From positions 398,270-432,955 of the forward strand of contig NZ_LUTV01000004.1 in NCBI RefSeq assembly GCF_001646945.1: 34,686 nucleotides of DNA, read 5' to 3'. The translations under genes were made by a program, and so were the position numbers. Below are positions 1 through 6,951 of the stretch, one piece after another (position 1 is the stretch's first letter; every line of letters begins with the position of its first letter). The notes below the pieces were generated by a model that did not search any database, had not been told where the DNA came from, and saw only the letters and a list, made by a program, of their open reading frames with translations. This DNA comes from Endozoicomonas ascidiicola (lineage in GTDB: Bacteria; Pseudomonadota; Gammaproteobacteria; Pseudomonadales; Endozoicomonadaceae).

Positions 1-203
1 GAAAACGTTACCTTTACGAAAACATGATGACACCTTATGAAAAACTGAAATCTTTGCCTGACTGGACGCAATATTTGAAGAAAGGAACTCCGCCGCATGC
101 ATTGGAGTCAAAGGCTGAATCAATGAGTGATAACGAGGCTGCCCAGCAACTGCAGTCTGCCAGAGAATCACTGTTTCAAGGCATCTTTAAGCGAAAGGCC
201 TGA
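1..203 (+). CDS. 3' end of a DDE-type transposase (partial)
   Basis: An open frame enters from the left edge (first full codon at base 3) and stops with TGA at 201-203. The visible residues include RYLYENMMTPYEKLKSLPD near the start and a later SMSDNEAAQQLQSARESLF. That pattern (TPYEKLKSLP, then YLKKG, then a short helical tail) resembles the C-terminus of transposases with an integrase-type catalytic core. The family cannot be fixed because the catalytic part lies outside the window. No terminal inverted repeat was identified between this stop and sdaC, so whether the element is complete is unknown. Confidence 0.55.
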   Translation, partial: KRYLYENMMTPYEKLKSLPDWTQYLKKGTPPHALESKAESMSDNEAAQQLQSARESLFQGIFKRKA

Positions 204-287
204 AATCATGGGTTTATACTCTTTTCAGGCTCATTTTGGGATTGGAAAATACTCCCCTTAAATACGGACACCAACTGTTCATCCAAC

Positions 288-329
288 TTGATCCAGATCA
301 AAAAACCAACAGCGTAAATTCTGTACAGT
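288..329 (+). promoter_or_regulatory. FNR/Anr-type box and promoter upstream of sdaC
   Basis: TTGATCCAGATCAA at 288-301 is a perfect TTGAT-N4-ATCAA palindrome, the FNR/Anr consensus. A -10-like TACAGT (324-329) would place the start near 336, putting the box centre at about -41.5, the classic class II FNR activator position. No good -35 hexamer is present, which fits an activator-dependent promoter. Inference: the serine uptake and deamination genes are induced when oxygen is low. Confidence 0.5.
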
Positions 330-366
330 TCGCGCCATCTGATTATCTACTGACCGGGTGACTCCG

Positions 367-1638
367 ATGTCGCAAACAATTGCTCAACCAATGGCCGCTG
401 GCAACGTAACTTCCAGCAACTGGACCAAACGTGATACTGAATGGATGTTGACACTGTTCGGCACCGCCATCGGTGCCGGCGTATTGTTCCTACCGATCAA
501 TGCAGGTCTTGGTGGTATCTGGCCACTGATCCTGATGACCATCATCATTGGACCAATGACTTTTCTGGCTCACCGTGGTCTGAATCGTCTGTGCCTGTCT
601 TCCAAAAACCCGGACTCCAACATCACTGAAACCGTCACTGAGCATTTTGGCCAGAAAGCCGGTTCTTTGATCACTCTGGGTTACTTTGCCTCCATCTATC
701 CAATTCTGCTGATCTACGGCATCGGTATCACCAATACCGTCAGCTCTCTAATGGTGAATCAGCTGGGCATGGAAACACCAAACCGTGCGATTCTCAGCTT
801 TGTGCTGGTAGCCGCCATGGTCAGCGTCATGATTGCTGGTCAGAAAACCGTTTTGAAAGTGACCAACGCCATCGTTTACCCACTGATTGCGGTCCTGTTC
901 GGTACTTCTCTGTACCTGATTCCAGAGTGGAATACCGCACAGTTTGATGCGCCAGTGACTGCGGCAGGCTTCCTGAAAACCGTATTCCTGACCATTCCTG
1001 TTTTGGTCTTTGCTTTCAACCATTCTCCTGCGGTTTCCTCTTTCTCTTCTGCTTATCGTAAAGAGCTGGGTGACGGCGCTGAAGCACAAACCAGTAAAAC
1101 TCTGAAGCGCACCACCATGATGCTGGTTGGCTTCACTATGTTCTTTGTCTACAGCTGTGTACTGACATTGTCGCCTGCTGAACTGCTGCACGCTAAAGCC
1201 GCTAACCTGCCAATTCTGTCTATCTTTGCCGAGCGCACAGATAACCAGATCTTTGCCTGGCTGGCTCAGGTGGTTGCCATTGTAGCGATCTCCTCTTCCT
1301 TCTTCGGTCACTACATGGGTACCCGTGAAGGTCTGCAAGGTATGCTGGTTAACCGTGCCAAGGCTCAGGGTAAGAAAGTGAATGAGAAGGCCATCGACAA
1401 AGGCATTATTATTTTCATCACGCTTTCTGTCTGGGCGGTTGCCTATGCAAACGTCAGCGTTATGGGCATGATCGAATCTCTGGTCGCTCCAATTCTGGCA
1501 ATGATCCTGTTTATTCTGCCGGTTTATGCGACCCATAAAGTGCCTTCCATGGCGCAGTATCGCTCCAAGGTAAACATCTTTACCGTAGTAATGGGTTTGA
1601 TTGCAATCACCGGCTTTATCACTTCCCAGTTAATCTGA
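367..1638 (+). CDS. sdaC: Serine (or threonine/serine) transporter, HAAAP family
   Basis: An inner-membrane amino-acid:proton symporter of 423 residues, close to the length of E. coli SdaC (429). The N-terminal part shows the family signature around WMLTLFGTAIGAGVLFLPI (about residues 22-40), and the protein has about 11 hydrophobic segments. The ATG at 367 is preferred to an in-frame GTG at 358; neither has a strong ribosome-binding site. The next gene encodes L-serine dehydratase, so the pair would import serine and deaminate it to pyruvate, which favours serine over other substrates of this family. A consensus FNR-type box lies just upstream. Confidence 0.85.
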   Translation: MSQTIAQPMAAGNVTSSNWTKRDTEWMLTLFGTAIGAGVLFLPINAGLGGIWPLILMTIIIGPMTFLAHRGLNRLCLSSKNPDSNITETVTEHFGQKAGSLITLGYFASIYPILLIYGIGITNTVSSLMVNQLGMETPNRAILSFVLVAAMVSVMIAGQKTVLKVTNAIVYPLIAVLFGTSLYLIPEWNTAQFDAPVTAAGFLKTVFLTIPVLVFAFNHSPAVSSFSSAYRKELGDGAEAQTSKTLKRTTMMLVGFTMFFVYSCVLTLSPAELLHAKAANLPILSIFAERTDNQIFAWLAQVVAIVAISSSFFGHYMGTREGLQGMLVNRAKAQGKKVNEKAIDKGIIIFITLSVWAVAYANVSVMGMIESLVAPILAMILFILPVYATHKVPSMAQYRSKVNIFTVVMGLIAITGFITSQLI

Positions 1639-1662
1639 TTTCCCACCAAAACCTTCGGTAAT

Positions 1663-1687
1663 CCGTGAGCGCCATGAGTGCTCACGG
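1663..1687 (+). other. Stem-loop between sdaC and sdaA
   Basis: CCGTGAGC (1663-1670) and GCTCACGG (1680-1687) form a perfect 8-bp stem with a 9-nt loop, 25 nt after the sdaC stop. There is no long T run after it, so it is a weak terminator at best. It could instead cap the sdaC message or tune readthrough into sdaA, which starts about 140 nt downstream. Confidence 0.4.
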
Positions 1688-1830
1688 TATTTCAGTTACC
1701 GGCAAAGCACGGCAAAATACGCAAAGAATTTTCACTAGCCTTTGTTCTCAATGCACGGGCTAGACTCCCAATCATTTGTAGAATCGTAACGGGCCATTGC
1801 TCGTTCATCCTTTCAAGGGCAAGAAGTACT

Positions 1831-3240
1831 ATGCTCAGCATCTTCGATATTTTCAAAACCGGGATTGGTCCCTCCAGTTCGCACACTGTTGGCCCTATGT
1901 GGGCAGGTCACCGTTTTCTGAATGAACTTGAAGAGAAAGGCATTCTTTCGAGCATTGCCTCTATACGAGTTGGCCTTTATGGCTCGCTGGCTCTGACCGG
2001 TGTTGGTCACGGTACTGATAAAGCCACTCTGCTTGGATTGGCAGGCTACCGTCCAGACACCATCGAGCCAGACGACGCCGACCGTATTTTTGAAACTATT
2101 CGCGCTGAGAAAAAACTGAAGCTGGCCGGTAAGTTCGATATTGACTTCGATTACGACTCACACCTGGTATTCCATAACGGAGAAACCCTGCCTGAACACC
2201 CAAACGGCATGCGCATCTTTGCTTCGGACAAAAACGGCGTTGTTGTTTATTACAAATCTTACCTGTCTGTGGGCGGTGGCTTTGTGGTCAGTGCCGATGA
2301 ATTTAATCAGCCAGAAGCCGCCAATGGTTCAGATGAAATATCACCGGTTCCCTACCCTTTCCGTTCCGCCGAAGAGTTGTTAAACCTTTGTCACGATCAT
2401 GGCTTAACCATCGCTCAACTGGTTGTTGAAAATGAAATTGCTCGTCACGACGGCAACGCCGAACTGGTGAATGAAAAAATCGATAATATCTGGGAAGTGA
2501 TGCATGCGTGCATCGAACGTGGGCTTCGCATGGAAGGCACACTGCCGGTCAGTGGTCTTAAACGACGCTCTGCAGATATGCATAAAAAGCTCACCGTTAA
2601 CCCGGAGGCCATGCTAATGGATCATTTCGCCATCATGGATTGGGTGACGTTGTTTGCCATGGCGGTGAATGAAGAAAATGCCTGCGGTGGTCGCGTGGTT
2701 ACGGCACCAACCAATGGTGCAGCCGGTGTAATTCCTGCGACACTGGCTTACTACACTCGCTTTATTTCCCGCAATAACCAACAAGGGGTCCGTGACTTTA
2801 TTGCCACGGCTGCCGCTATTGGCGCACTGATCAAAATGAACGCTTCTATTTCGGGTGCTGAAGCCGGTTGTCAGGCTGAAGTGGGTTCTGCATGTTCTAT
2901 GGCGGCGGCTGCCTTGGCTGCCGTTCAAGGCGCCACCATGGAGCAGGTAGAAAATGCTGCCGAGATTGGCATGGAACACCATTTGGGCATGACCTGTGAT
3001 CCGATTGCCGGGCTGGTTCAAATTCCGTGTATTGAGCGAAATGGTATGGCGGCTATCAAAGCCATAACCGCATCACGCCTGGCTATGCGTGGCGATGGCG
3101 AACACGCAGTATCTCTGGATAGCTGTATTGAAACCATGTATCGAACGGGTTTGGATCTGCAGGCTAAATACCGTGAGACATCTCTGGGTGGACTGGCGAT
3201 TTATGCCAAGGCCCAACCGATTAAAATGATGGTTTCCTAA
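1831..3240 (+). CDS. sdaA: L-serine ammonia-lyase (iron-sulfur L-serine dehydratase), single chain
   Basis: Converts L-serine to pyruvate and ammonia in the cytoplasm using a [4Fe-4S] cluster. The ATG at 1831 gives 469 residues starting [19 protein letters not shown], the conserved N-terminus of this family (E. coli SdaA is 454 aa). The longer frame from 1678 adds a non-conserved extension and is rejected. The alpha domain carries the conserved cysteines in [10 protein letters not shown] and [13 protein letters not shown]; the last two are spaced as the known cluster ligands. It lies 192 nt after sdaC in the same direction, forming a serine-use unit. sdaB-type naming cannot be excluded. Confidence 0.9.
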   Translation: MLSIFDIFKTGIGPSSSHTVGPMWAGHRFLNELEEKGILSSIASIRVGLYGSLALTGVGHGTDKATLLGLAGYRPDTIEPDDADRIFETIRAEKKLKLAGKFDIDFDYDSHLVFHNGETLPEHPNGMRIFASDKNGVVVYYKSYLSVGGGFVVSADEFNQPEAANGSDEISPVPYPFRSAEELLNLCHDHGLTIAQLVVENEIARHDGNAELVNEKIDNIWEVMHACIERGLRMEGTLPVSGLKRRSADMHKKLTVNPEAMLMDHFAIMDWVTLFAMAVNEENACGGRVVTAPTNGAAGVIPATLAYYTRFISRNNQQGVRDFIATAAAIGALIKMNASISGAEAGCQAEVGSACSMAAAALAAVQGATMEQVENAAEIGMEHHLGMTCDPIAGLVQIPCIERNGMAAIKAITASRLAMRGDGEHAVSLDSCIETMYRTGLDLQAKYRETSLGGLAIYAKAQPIKMMVS

Positions 3241-3249
3241 ATCAATACG

Positions 3250-3286
3250 CTTCTGGATAGGGTGTTAACGCCCCCTTATCCAGAAG
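3250..3286 (+). terminator. Inverted repeat after sdaA, possible terminator
   Basis: CTTCTGGATA (3250-3259) pairs perfectly with TATCCAGAAG (3277-3286), with further G:C pairing inside. It begins 10 nt after the sdaA stop, as a terminator would, but no T tract follows, so intrinsic termination is uncertain. The rest of 3287-3480 holds no gene that I can support. Confidence 0.45.
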
Positions 3287-3483
3287 CCGCTTCCATGCAA
3301 GCTAAGTTACTGAAAATAAACACCTTTAGAGCTTCAGTCTTCTTTTATTAGAAAGTTGACACTCGCTTGGATAAGCATTCGAATTATCCAACACACTCTG
3401 TCTATGCCAGTTGATTTTGACAATTATCAACAACGTCAGCGCAGCACCCTTACAGGCTGAGAAATAGCCAAATGCAATAACTA

Positions 3484-3503
3484 AACCAAAACTCATTTGA
3501 AAC
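3484..3503 (+). repeat. Left terminal inverted repeat of the IS630 element
   Basis: AACCAAAACTCATTTGAAAC. It matches the reverse complement of 4719-4738 at 19 of 20 positions and is directly preceded by TA. Confidence 0.85.
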
Positions 3504-3604
3504 ATACAGTTCTAAATGAGCAGATAAATTGATCCAAAGCATGAAACGAAAAACGATTCAAGACGTATAATTACAGATCATTTTTTGCCATAACTATTCG
3601 ATTC

Positions 3605-4710
3605 ATGCTTAAAGTCCTACACGATAAATGGAATCAATCCCCAGAATGCCTCTATCAATCTGGATTATCAGAACCTCACCATAGGACGCGCGAACGCTTT
3701 ATGGCCCTTTATCAAGTCTGTTGTGAGCAATCCGCTTCACAGGTGGCCTTCAGCACCAAACGCGCAACACACACCTTGTGGAAATGGATCAAAGCTTATA
3801 ATGAATTCGGCCCAAAAGCTCTCCAGTATAAGCGTACAGGCGGGCACCCCCCTTTTGTCTAACCGTTACCTCAATCATCACTCAAGCCATCCACCGTTCG
3901 GCTGAAGCCGCTGCAAATGCTGAAAAGTCGTCACTCCTTCGCTGGACTCTTAAAAGGTTAGTAAACTGGTGCAAGGTGAAATGGAGCTTTACTTGCTCCC
4001 GGGAAACTATTCGCCGTGTTTTGAAAAGGAATAATATCTCCTGGAAAAAGGCGAAGAAGCTCCTGAATCGTGCCGATCCTGAAAAAAGAGCAGACTATCT
4101 GAAGCAGCTTGAGCCGTTACTTCAGCAGGCAACCAGGCAAGAAAAACTGATCGTTTATATTGACGAAGCGCACATTCATCAGGATACGGATATCGGTAGT
4201 GGGTGGTCAGCTAAAGGCGGTAGACTCTTTGTGTCTTCTTGCTCTCCAGGGCTATCCAAAGTCACGTTTTACGGGATTTATTACTACAACGAGGGCCAGG
4301 TTAGGATTTGGCCATACCCCAAAGGCAATTCACAACATACTGTGAATGTTCTGGAGCGTATTCGACAGGAGAATCTTGAACGACAAATTACTGTTATTTG
4401 GGATGGTGCGTCCTATCATCGGTCATTTGACGTCTGCAAGGCTGCAAAAAATCTAAAAATAGAGCTAGTCTGGCTACCTCCGTACAGTCCTGATTTTATG
4501 CCAGTTGAGGCTCTTTGGCGTTGGTTGAGAGAGGAGGTAACTTATCATTATTGTCATAGCACCCAAGATGAACTGGTGAAGAATGTCAAAGCCTTCTGCG
4601 TGCAGATTAACCAAAAACCAGTCGAGTTAGCCGACAGACTCCATACCAAGACGTCTCTTGACGAGGAGGAAGAGGTGCTCAGAAAACCGGTTAAGCCAAA
4701 ACCAAAATAA
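3605..4710 (+). CDS. IS630 transposase, N-terminal HTH and DDE parts joined by a -1 frameshift
   Basis: Frame A (3605-3862) encodes the helix-turn-helix DNA-binding part, ending in TGGHPP. The reading then continues in the -1 frame (sense from about 3850 to 4710) with the DDE domain: IVYIDEAHI, ITVIWDGASYHRS and LPPYSPDFMPVEALWRWL carry the two Asp and the Glu of the IS630 catalytic triad. The joined product would be about 368 residues, normal for the family. The frames meet at CACCCCCCTTTTG (3845-3857), which in the zero frame reads C-CCT-TTT, a canonical X-XXY-YYZ slippery heptamer. Either programmed -1 frameshifting makes the active protein or this copy is broken by a 1-nt indel in the C run. 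Confidence 0.8.
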
Positions 4711-4718
4711 AACCGATG

Positions 4719-4738
4719 GTTTCAAGTGAGTTTTGGTT
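4719..4738 (-). repeat. Right terminal inverted repeat of the IS630 element
   Basis: Reverse complement reads AACCAAAACTCACTTGAAAC, one mismatch from the left end. It is followed by TA at 4739-4740. Confidence 0.85.
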
Positions 4739-4754
4739 TAGCGAGGCAAGGCTA

Positions 4755-5105
4755 ATGGATAACCTTTTAATTCTCCCCTGCGATGCCAGCCAGGTATCTG
4801 ATGGATACCATACGTTTGAAGAGCTCTATGAACACCGTCATTTACTTTTTATAAACCTGCTTGCCGCCTACCCATACTCCGCTTTTAAAACTCGCCGAAA
4901 CCAAGAAAATACAGAATTAATAGGCTGGTTTATTGCAGGTCTTGATCTTTCCTTTGGTCAGCTCACCTACCACCTCCCCGAAAAATACTGGTCAGATTTA
5001 GATATCAGAGAAAAAAACAACAATGAAGATTATGATGGCCATAGTTCAGACGATGTATTGAAACGATTAAACAATCTCTATCAAACAGCTACCCATAAAG
5101 TTTAA
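4755..5105 (+). CDS. Phage-type WDGH-domain protein
   Basis: A 116-residue protein starting MDNLLILPCDASQVSDGYHTF. The blocks SDGYHTFEELYEHRHLLF, WFIAGLDLSFGQLTYHLP, KYW and a late YDGHSSDDVLKRL match small phage/prophage proteins described by the WDGH domain, whose role is unknown. An in-frame ATG at 4716 lies inside the IS end and is rejected; the 4755 ATG has a modest AGGCAAGG upstream. It sits on the far side of the tRNA fragment from the main prophage, suggesting a remnant of another phage-like element. Confidence 0.6.
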   Translation: MDNLLILPCDASQVSDGYHTFEELYEHRHLLFINLLAAYPYSAFKTRRNQENTELIGWFIAGLDLSFGQLTYHLPEKYWSDLDIREKNNNEDYDGHSSDDVLKRLNNLYQTATHKV

Positions 5106-5116
5106 GTAATTATTTA

Positions 5117-5323
5117 ATGACTTCATCCAAGCAACCATTCACCAATGGTGATCAGGTAACAACCGATTTTTTCCCAAAGGAAAAAGACACCCTGAGAAAA
5201 GTCGTTCGCTGTTACCGATCCATCGCCACCGAGTCAGGCTGGCTGGTCGATACTGAAGACACAAAAGGAAAAATCTTAAAGTCTCTGGATGCCAACTGGT
5301 TCAAATCCACTCCAACCGCTTGA
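5117..5323 (+). CDS. Small hypothetical phage-type protein (68 aa)
   Basis: MTSSKQPFTNGDQVTTDFF begins a short protein ending SLDANWFKSTPTA. The GDQV..DFFPKEKD..R.V pattern suggests a small beta-rich fold of the type that accompanies WDGH-like genes in phages, but I do not recognise a named family. It starts 11 nt after the WDGH gene and is probably cotranscribed with it. No clear ribosome-binding site is visible before the ATG, so it may be translationally coupled. Confidence 0.5.
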   Translation: MTSSKQPFTNGDQVTTDFFPKEKDTLRKVVRCYRSIATESGWLVDTEDTKGKILKSLDANWFKSTPTA

Positions 5324-5354
5324 ATACCCACCTCCAAAATACATTTCAAACCCA

Positions 5355-5383
5355 CTGAAGCCTTTTAATACAAAGGGCTTCAG
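5355..5383 (+). terminator. Stem-loop after the two-gene phage remnant
   Basis: CTGAAGCC (5355-5362) pairs with GGCTTCAG (5376-5383), extended by T:A pairs inside. It begins 31 nt after the last stop. The following sequence (ACGTTTAAC) has only a short T run, so termination strength is uncertain. Confidence 0.4.
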
Positions 5384-5394
5384 ACGTTTAACTT

Positions 5395-5630
5395 GGGACA
5401 CAATACGGGACATAAAGAAATCTAAAACAGAAATACCCCCACTAATCCCCCATAAAATTTATGGCAGATGAAGATATAACGAGATTTTTTTGCATGAAAT
5501 TTTTCAGGCGAGATTTTTTTTGCTTGATCTGAAAAAAAAGGAAGAAAAAAGAGTTTTGATGAGAATATGTCATCAACGCAGAAAGGGACACAACAACCCA
5601 TTATAAGTAGTCATGTCCCCTACATGTCCC
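5395..5630. repeat. Five GGGACA motifs, possible integrase arm-type sites
   Basis: GGGACA occurs at 5395-5400, 5407-5412 and 5585-5590 on the + strand, and its complement TGTCCC at 5614-5619 and 5625-5630; the paired copies are 11-12 nt apart, about one helical turn. They lie next to the tRNA 3' end. Spaced short repeats beside a tRNA are typical of tyrosine-integrase arm sites. Assignment is inference. The interval also holds a TTGATGA/TCATCAA palindrome (5556-5576) and a direct pair of CGAGATTTTTTT-type tracts at 5480 and 5509; no gene is supported between 5324 and 5679. Confidence 0.35.
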
Positions 5631-5679
5631 AAGCACCCCTTGGGTTAATAACCGCTATCGCCGCGACTACCATAGAATC

Positions 5680-5725
5680 TGGTAGTCGGTACTGGACTCG
5701 AACCAGCGACCCCCACCATGTCAAG
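5680..5725 (-). tRNA. 3' fragment of tRNA-Val(GAC), prophage attachment site core
   Basis: Read on the - strand from 5725, the fragment gives CTTGACATGGTGGGGGTC followed by a T arm with GGTTCGAGTCC and an acceptor end ACCGACT-A-CCA. The first block is identical to the anticodon loop (GAC) and variable region of E. coli-type tRNA-Val. Upstream of CTTGAC the sequence stops matching: the expected 5' anticodon stem is absent, and no D arm or 5' acceptor strand is present. It is therefore not a functional tRNA but the 46-bp piece duplicated when an element integrates at a tRNA 3' end. Its polarity puts the element on the higher-coordinate side, agreeing with the prophage there. Confidence 0.75.
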
Positions 5726-5823
5726 ATGCCGTTTTAGCCCATGTAACTCTATGATTTAATTGGAAAAACAACCTCAAAAACCTGTATCAAAAGCATCATA
5801 AACATCATATATAAATCAATAAC

Positions 5824-5852
5824 TTAGATACTGTATTTTTACACTGTATAAA
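5824..5852 (+). promoter_or_regulatory. SOS-box-like site in a promoter near the attachment site
   Basis: TACTGTATTTTTACACTGTA (5829-5848) matches the LexA consensus TACTGTATATATATACAGTA at 16 of 20 positions, with one change (ACTG for ACAG) in the right half. It sits in the spacer of TTAGAT (5824-5829), 17 nt, TATAAA (5847-5852), a promoter with a good -10 and poor -35. Being LexA-controlled is inference. What it drives is unclear: the next + strand items are an inverted repeat, the structured RNA and the gene at 6469. Confidence 0.4.
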
Positions 5853-5875
5853 CGACAGGGTTTACTTACATTAAA

Positions 5876-5895
5876 TAAACGTCCATCGACGTTTA
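5876..5895. repeat. Perfect 8-bp inverted repeat
   Basis: TAAACGTCCATCGACGTTTA: 8-bp arms with a 4-nt loop, on the prophage side of the attachment core. It could be an operator, an integrase-accessory site or a small RNA hairpin. Confidence 0.4.
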
Positions 5896-5962
5896 AATGG
5901 TTGAAATAATCTGTCTAATCTGGTCGGTCACACTTCATCTTTATTCGTAAATGCGGTTTCGG

Positions 5963-6103
5963 TATATTGCCAGAACGCTCTTGTGTGGCATAATGACGCC
6001 GTCACCTGACCACGCTTCAAAACGTGACTAATGGGGACGCCATCCTTTCAGGACGACAGGCATTCTGTGCCGGGTGTCCTTGTGCCATACAAGAGCGTTT
6101 TTA
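5963..6103 (+). ncRNA. Candidate structured RNA with its own promoter element and U-tract end
   Basis: A 17-bp helix (5974-5990 with 6083-6099, one G:U) closes a 92-nt interior that can fold into several smaller helices: 5994-5997/6001-6004, 6011-6014/6023-6026, and a 7-bp stem 6035-6041/6073-6079 enclosing two hairpins (6043-6053 and 6059-6071). The 3' arm runs into TTTTTATT (from 6098), as at an intrinsic terminator. A -10-like TATATT (5963-5968) ends 5 nt before the helix, so transcription would start almost exactly at its 5' base. No coding frame of note fits inside. The opposite strand lacks the T run, supporting + orientation. I do not recognise a known RNA family. Confidence 0.6.
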
Positions 6104-6157
6104 TTAACGTGAAAGTGCAAGGGGGCTGCTTAGTGGCTTTTTGAAGCGCCTGGCTCC

Positions 6158-6364
6158 TTATCCCTTTTTATCGAGATACCTTCGTCTTCGTTCTATGTCA
6201 TAAATGTCCGCTTCCAGAGCGCGGCGCTTAACAGTTAACTGTTGCCGTGTCTGGTGATCCGGTGTGTGTTGTTCGGTGATCATAAGAACCTCCCGAAGTG
6301 CGGTTAAATTCCGATAAAGTGCATCCAGAAACTGGTCTTCTGTCTGCGTTTCAATATCGTCCAT
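6158..6364 (-). CDS. Hypothetical 68-aa protein
   Basis: MDDIETQTEDQFLDALYRNL begins a charged, helix-rich protein ending DIERRRRYLDKKG. The heptad-like spacing of hydrophobic residues suggests a coiled coil or helical hairpin. No family was recognised. It is the last - strand gene of the prophage before the attachment site, divergent from the gene at 6469, with about 100 nt between them. The ATG has only a weak upstream GAG. It may be a late or post-late accessory gene. Confidence 0.5.
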   Translation of the reverse strand: MDDIETQTEDQFLDALYRNLTALREVLMITEQHTPDHQTRQQLTVKRRALEADIYDIERRRRYLDKKG

Positions 6365-6468
6365 CGAATGAGTCTCGTATGGGCGAACACACAGGATAGA
6401 ATAAAAAGGGGTAATCTTGTTGCGTCAGTCAAGAACTGGCACTATGGAATCTTTAACCAGGGGTCTGC

Positions 6469-6951
6469 ATGATGACAAAATCACAGAAGTGGGGTATCGG
6501 TATTGCCGTTCTTTTGGTGCTGTCGTTTATCGGCAGCATGCTACCAGAAGACAAAGAGAAGAAAGCAGCAGAGCAACAGGCATCAGTTGCAGAGCAACAG
6601 GTGATTGATACACTGACCGAATTGGTGCAGCTGCCAGAGAATGCAAAAGAGAATGGGTTTTCCAGAGAGGCGCAGATTTCAACTCGTTCCATTTATATAA
6701 CGGATACAGCACCAAAGAACATGGATATTGATCTGGAGTTCTCGCAATACTACGCTCAAGGAACAATCAAAGCCGTCATTGAATCACTGGTTCAAGAAGG
6801 CATAAACCCAAAGGATGAAGAGATAAACATCAGCGTCCGTTTAGTAACTAAAGATAAAAGTGTCACAGGTAATGAACAAACCAGGTCATTTGGCCGTGTT
6901 CGATACAGATTCATGGCTGATGACCTGGAATGGATCAACGGCGCTGATTAA
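6469..6951 (+). CDS. Membrane-anchored hypothetical protein, moron-like (160 aa)
   Basis: MMTKSQKWGIGIAVLLVLSF is a short basic start followed by one hydrophobic segment (about residues 9-23), i.e. an N-terminal anchor or uncleaved signal. A charged Gln/Glu/Ala-rich stretch and a mixed alpha/beta domain follow. AGGGG ends 5 nt before the ATG at 6469. It is on the opposite strand to all surrounding tail genes and converges on gpD, overlapping its stop by 4 nt, which is the usual layout of an independently expressed moron. Lysogenic expression and a cell-envelope role are inference. Confidence 0.6.
   Translation: MMTKSQKWGIGIAVLLVLSFIGSMLPEDKEKKAAEQQASVAEQQVIDTLTELVQLPENAKENGFSREAQISTRSIYITDTAPKNMDIDLEFSQYYAQGTIKAVIESLVQEGINPKDEEINISVRLVTKDKSVTGNEQTRSFGRVRYRFMADDLEWINGAD

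Larger units (their letters stand above)
3482..4740 (+). mobile_element. IS630-family insertion sequence (about 1255 bp)
   Basis: The element proper runs 3484-4738. Its ends are 20-bp inverted repeats differing at one position, and it is flanked on both sides by TA (3482-3483 and 4739-4740), the target duplication typical of the IS630/Tc1-mariner group. It carries one transposase in two overlapping frames. The right end stops only 14 bp before the start of a phage-type gene at 4755, so the insertion probably separated that gene from its original upstream DNA. Confidence 0.88.

Noticed and set aside
748-1536. Long open frame on the - strand inside sdaC
   Set aside because: Complementary shadow of the transporter; its residues show no protein-like pattern.
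1678-1830. N-terminal extension of the serine dehydratase
   Set aside because: The conserved family start is at 1831; the extension is not family-like.
5845-5859. Second SOS-like site CTGT-N7-ACAG
   Set aside because: Spacing is one base short of the LexA requirement of eight.
5897-5950. 17-codon hydrophobic ORF (MVEIICLIWSVTLHLYS) downstream of the SOS-box-like promoter
   Set aside because: Resembles a type I toxin peptide only in length and hydrophobicity; no ribosome-binding site, so not listed as a gene.
5974-6103. The 17-bp helix as only a large terminator
   Set aside because: No gene precedes it, the interior has five more helices, and a -10 element adjoins its 5' base; kept as an RNA candidate.
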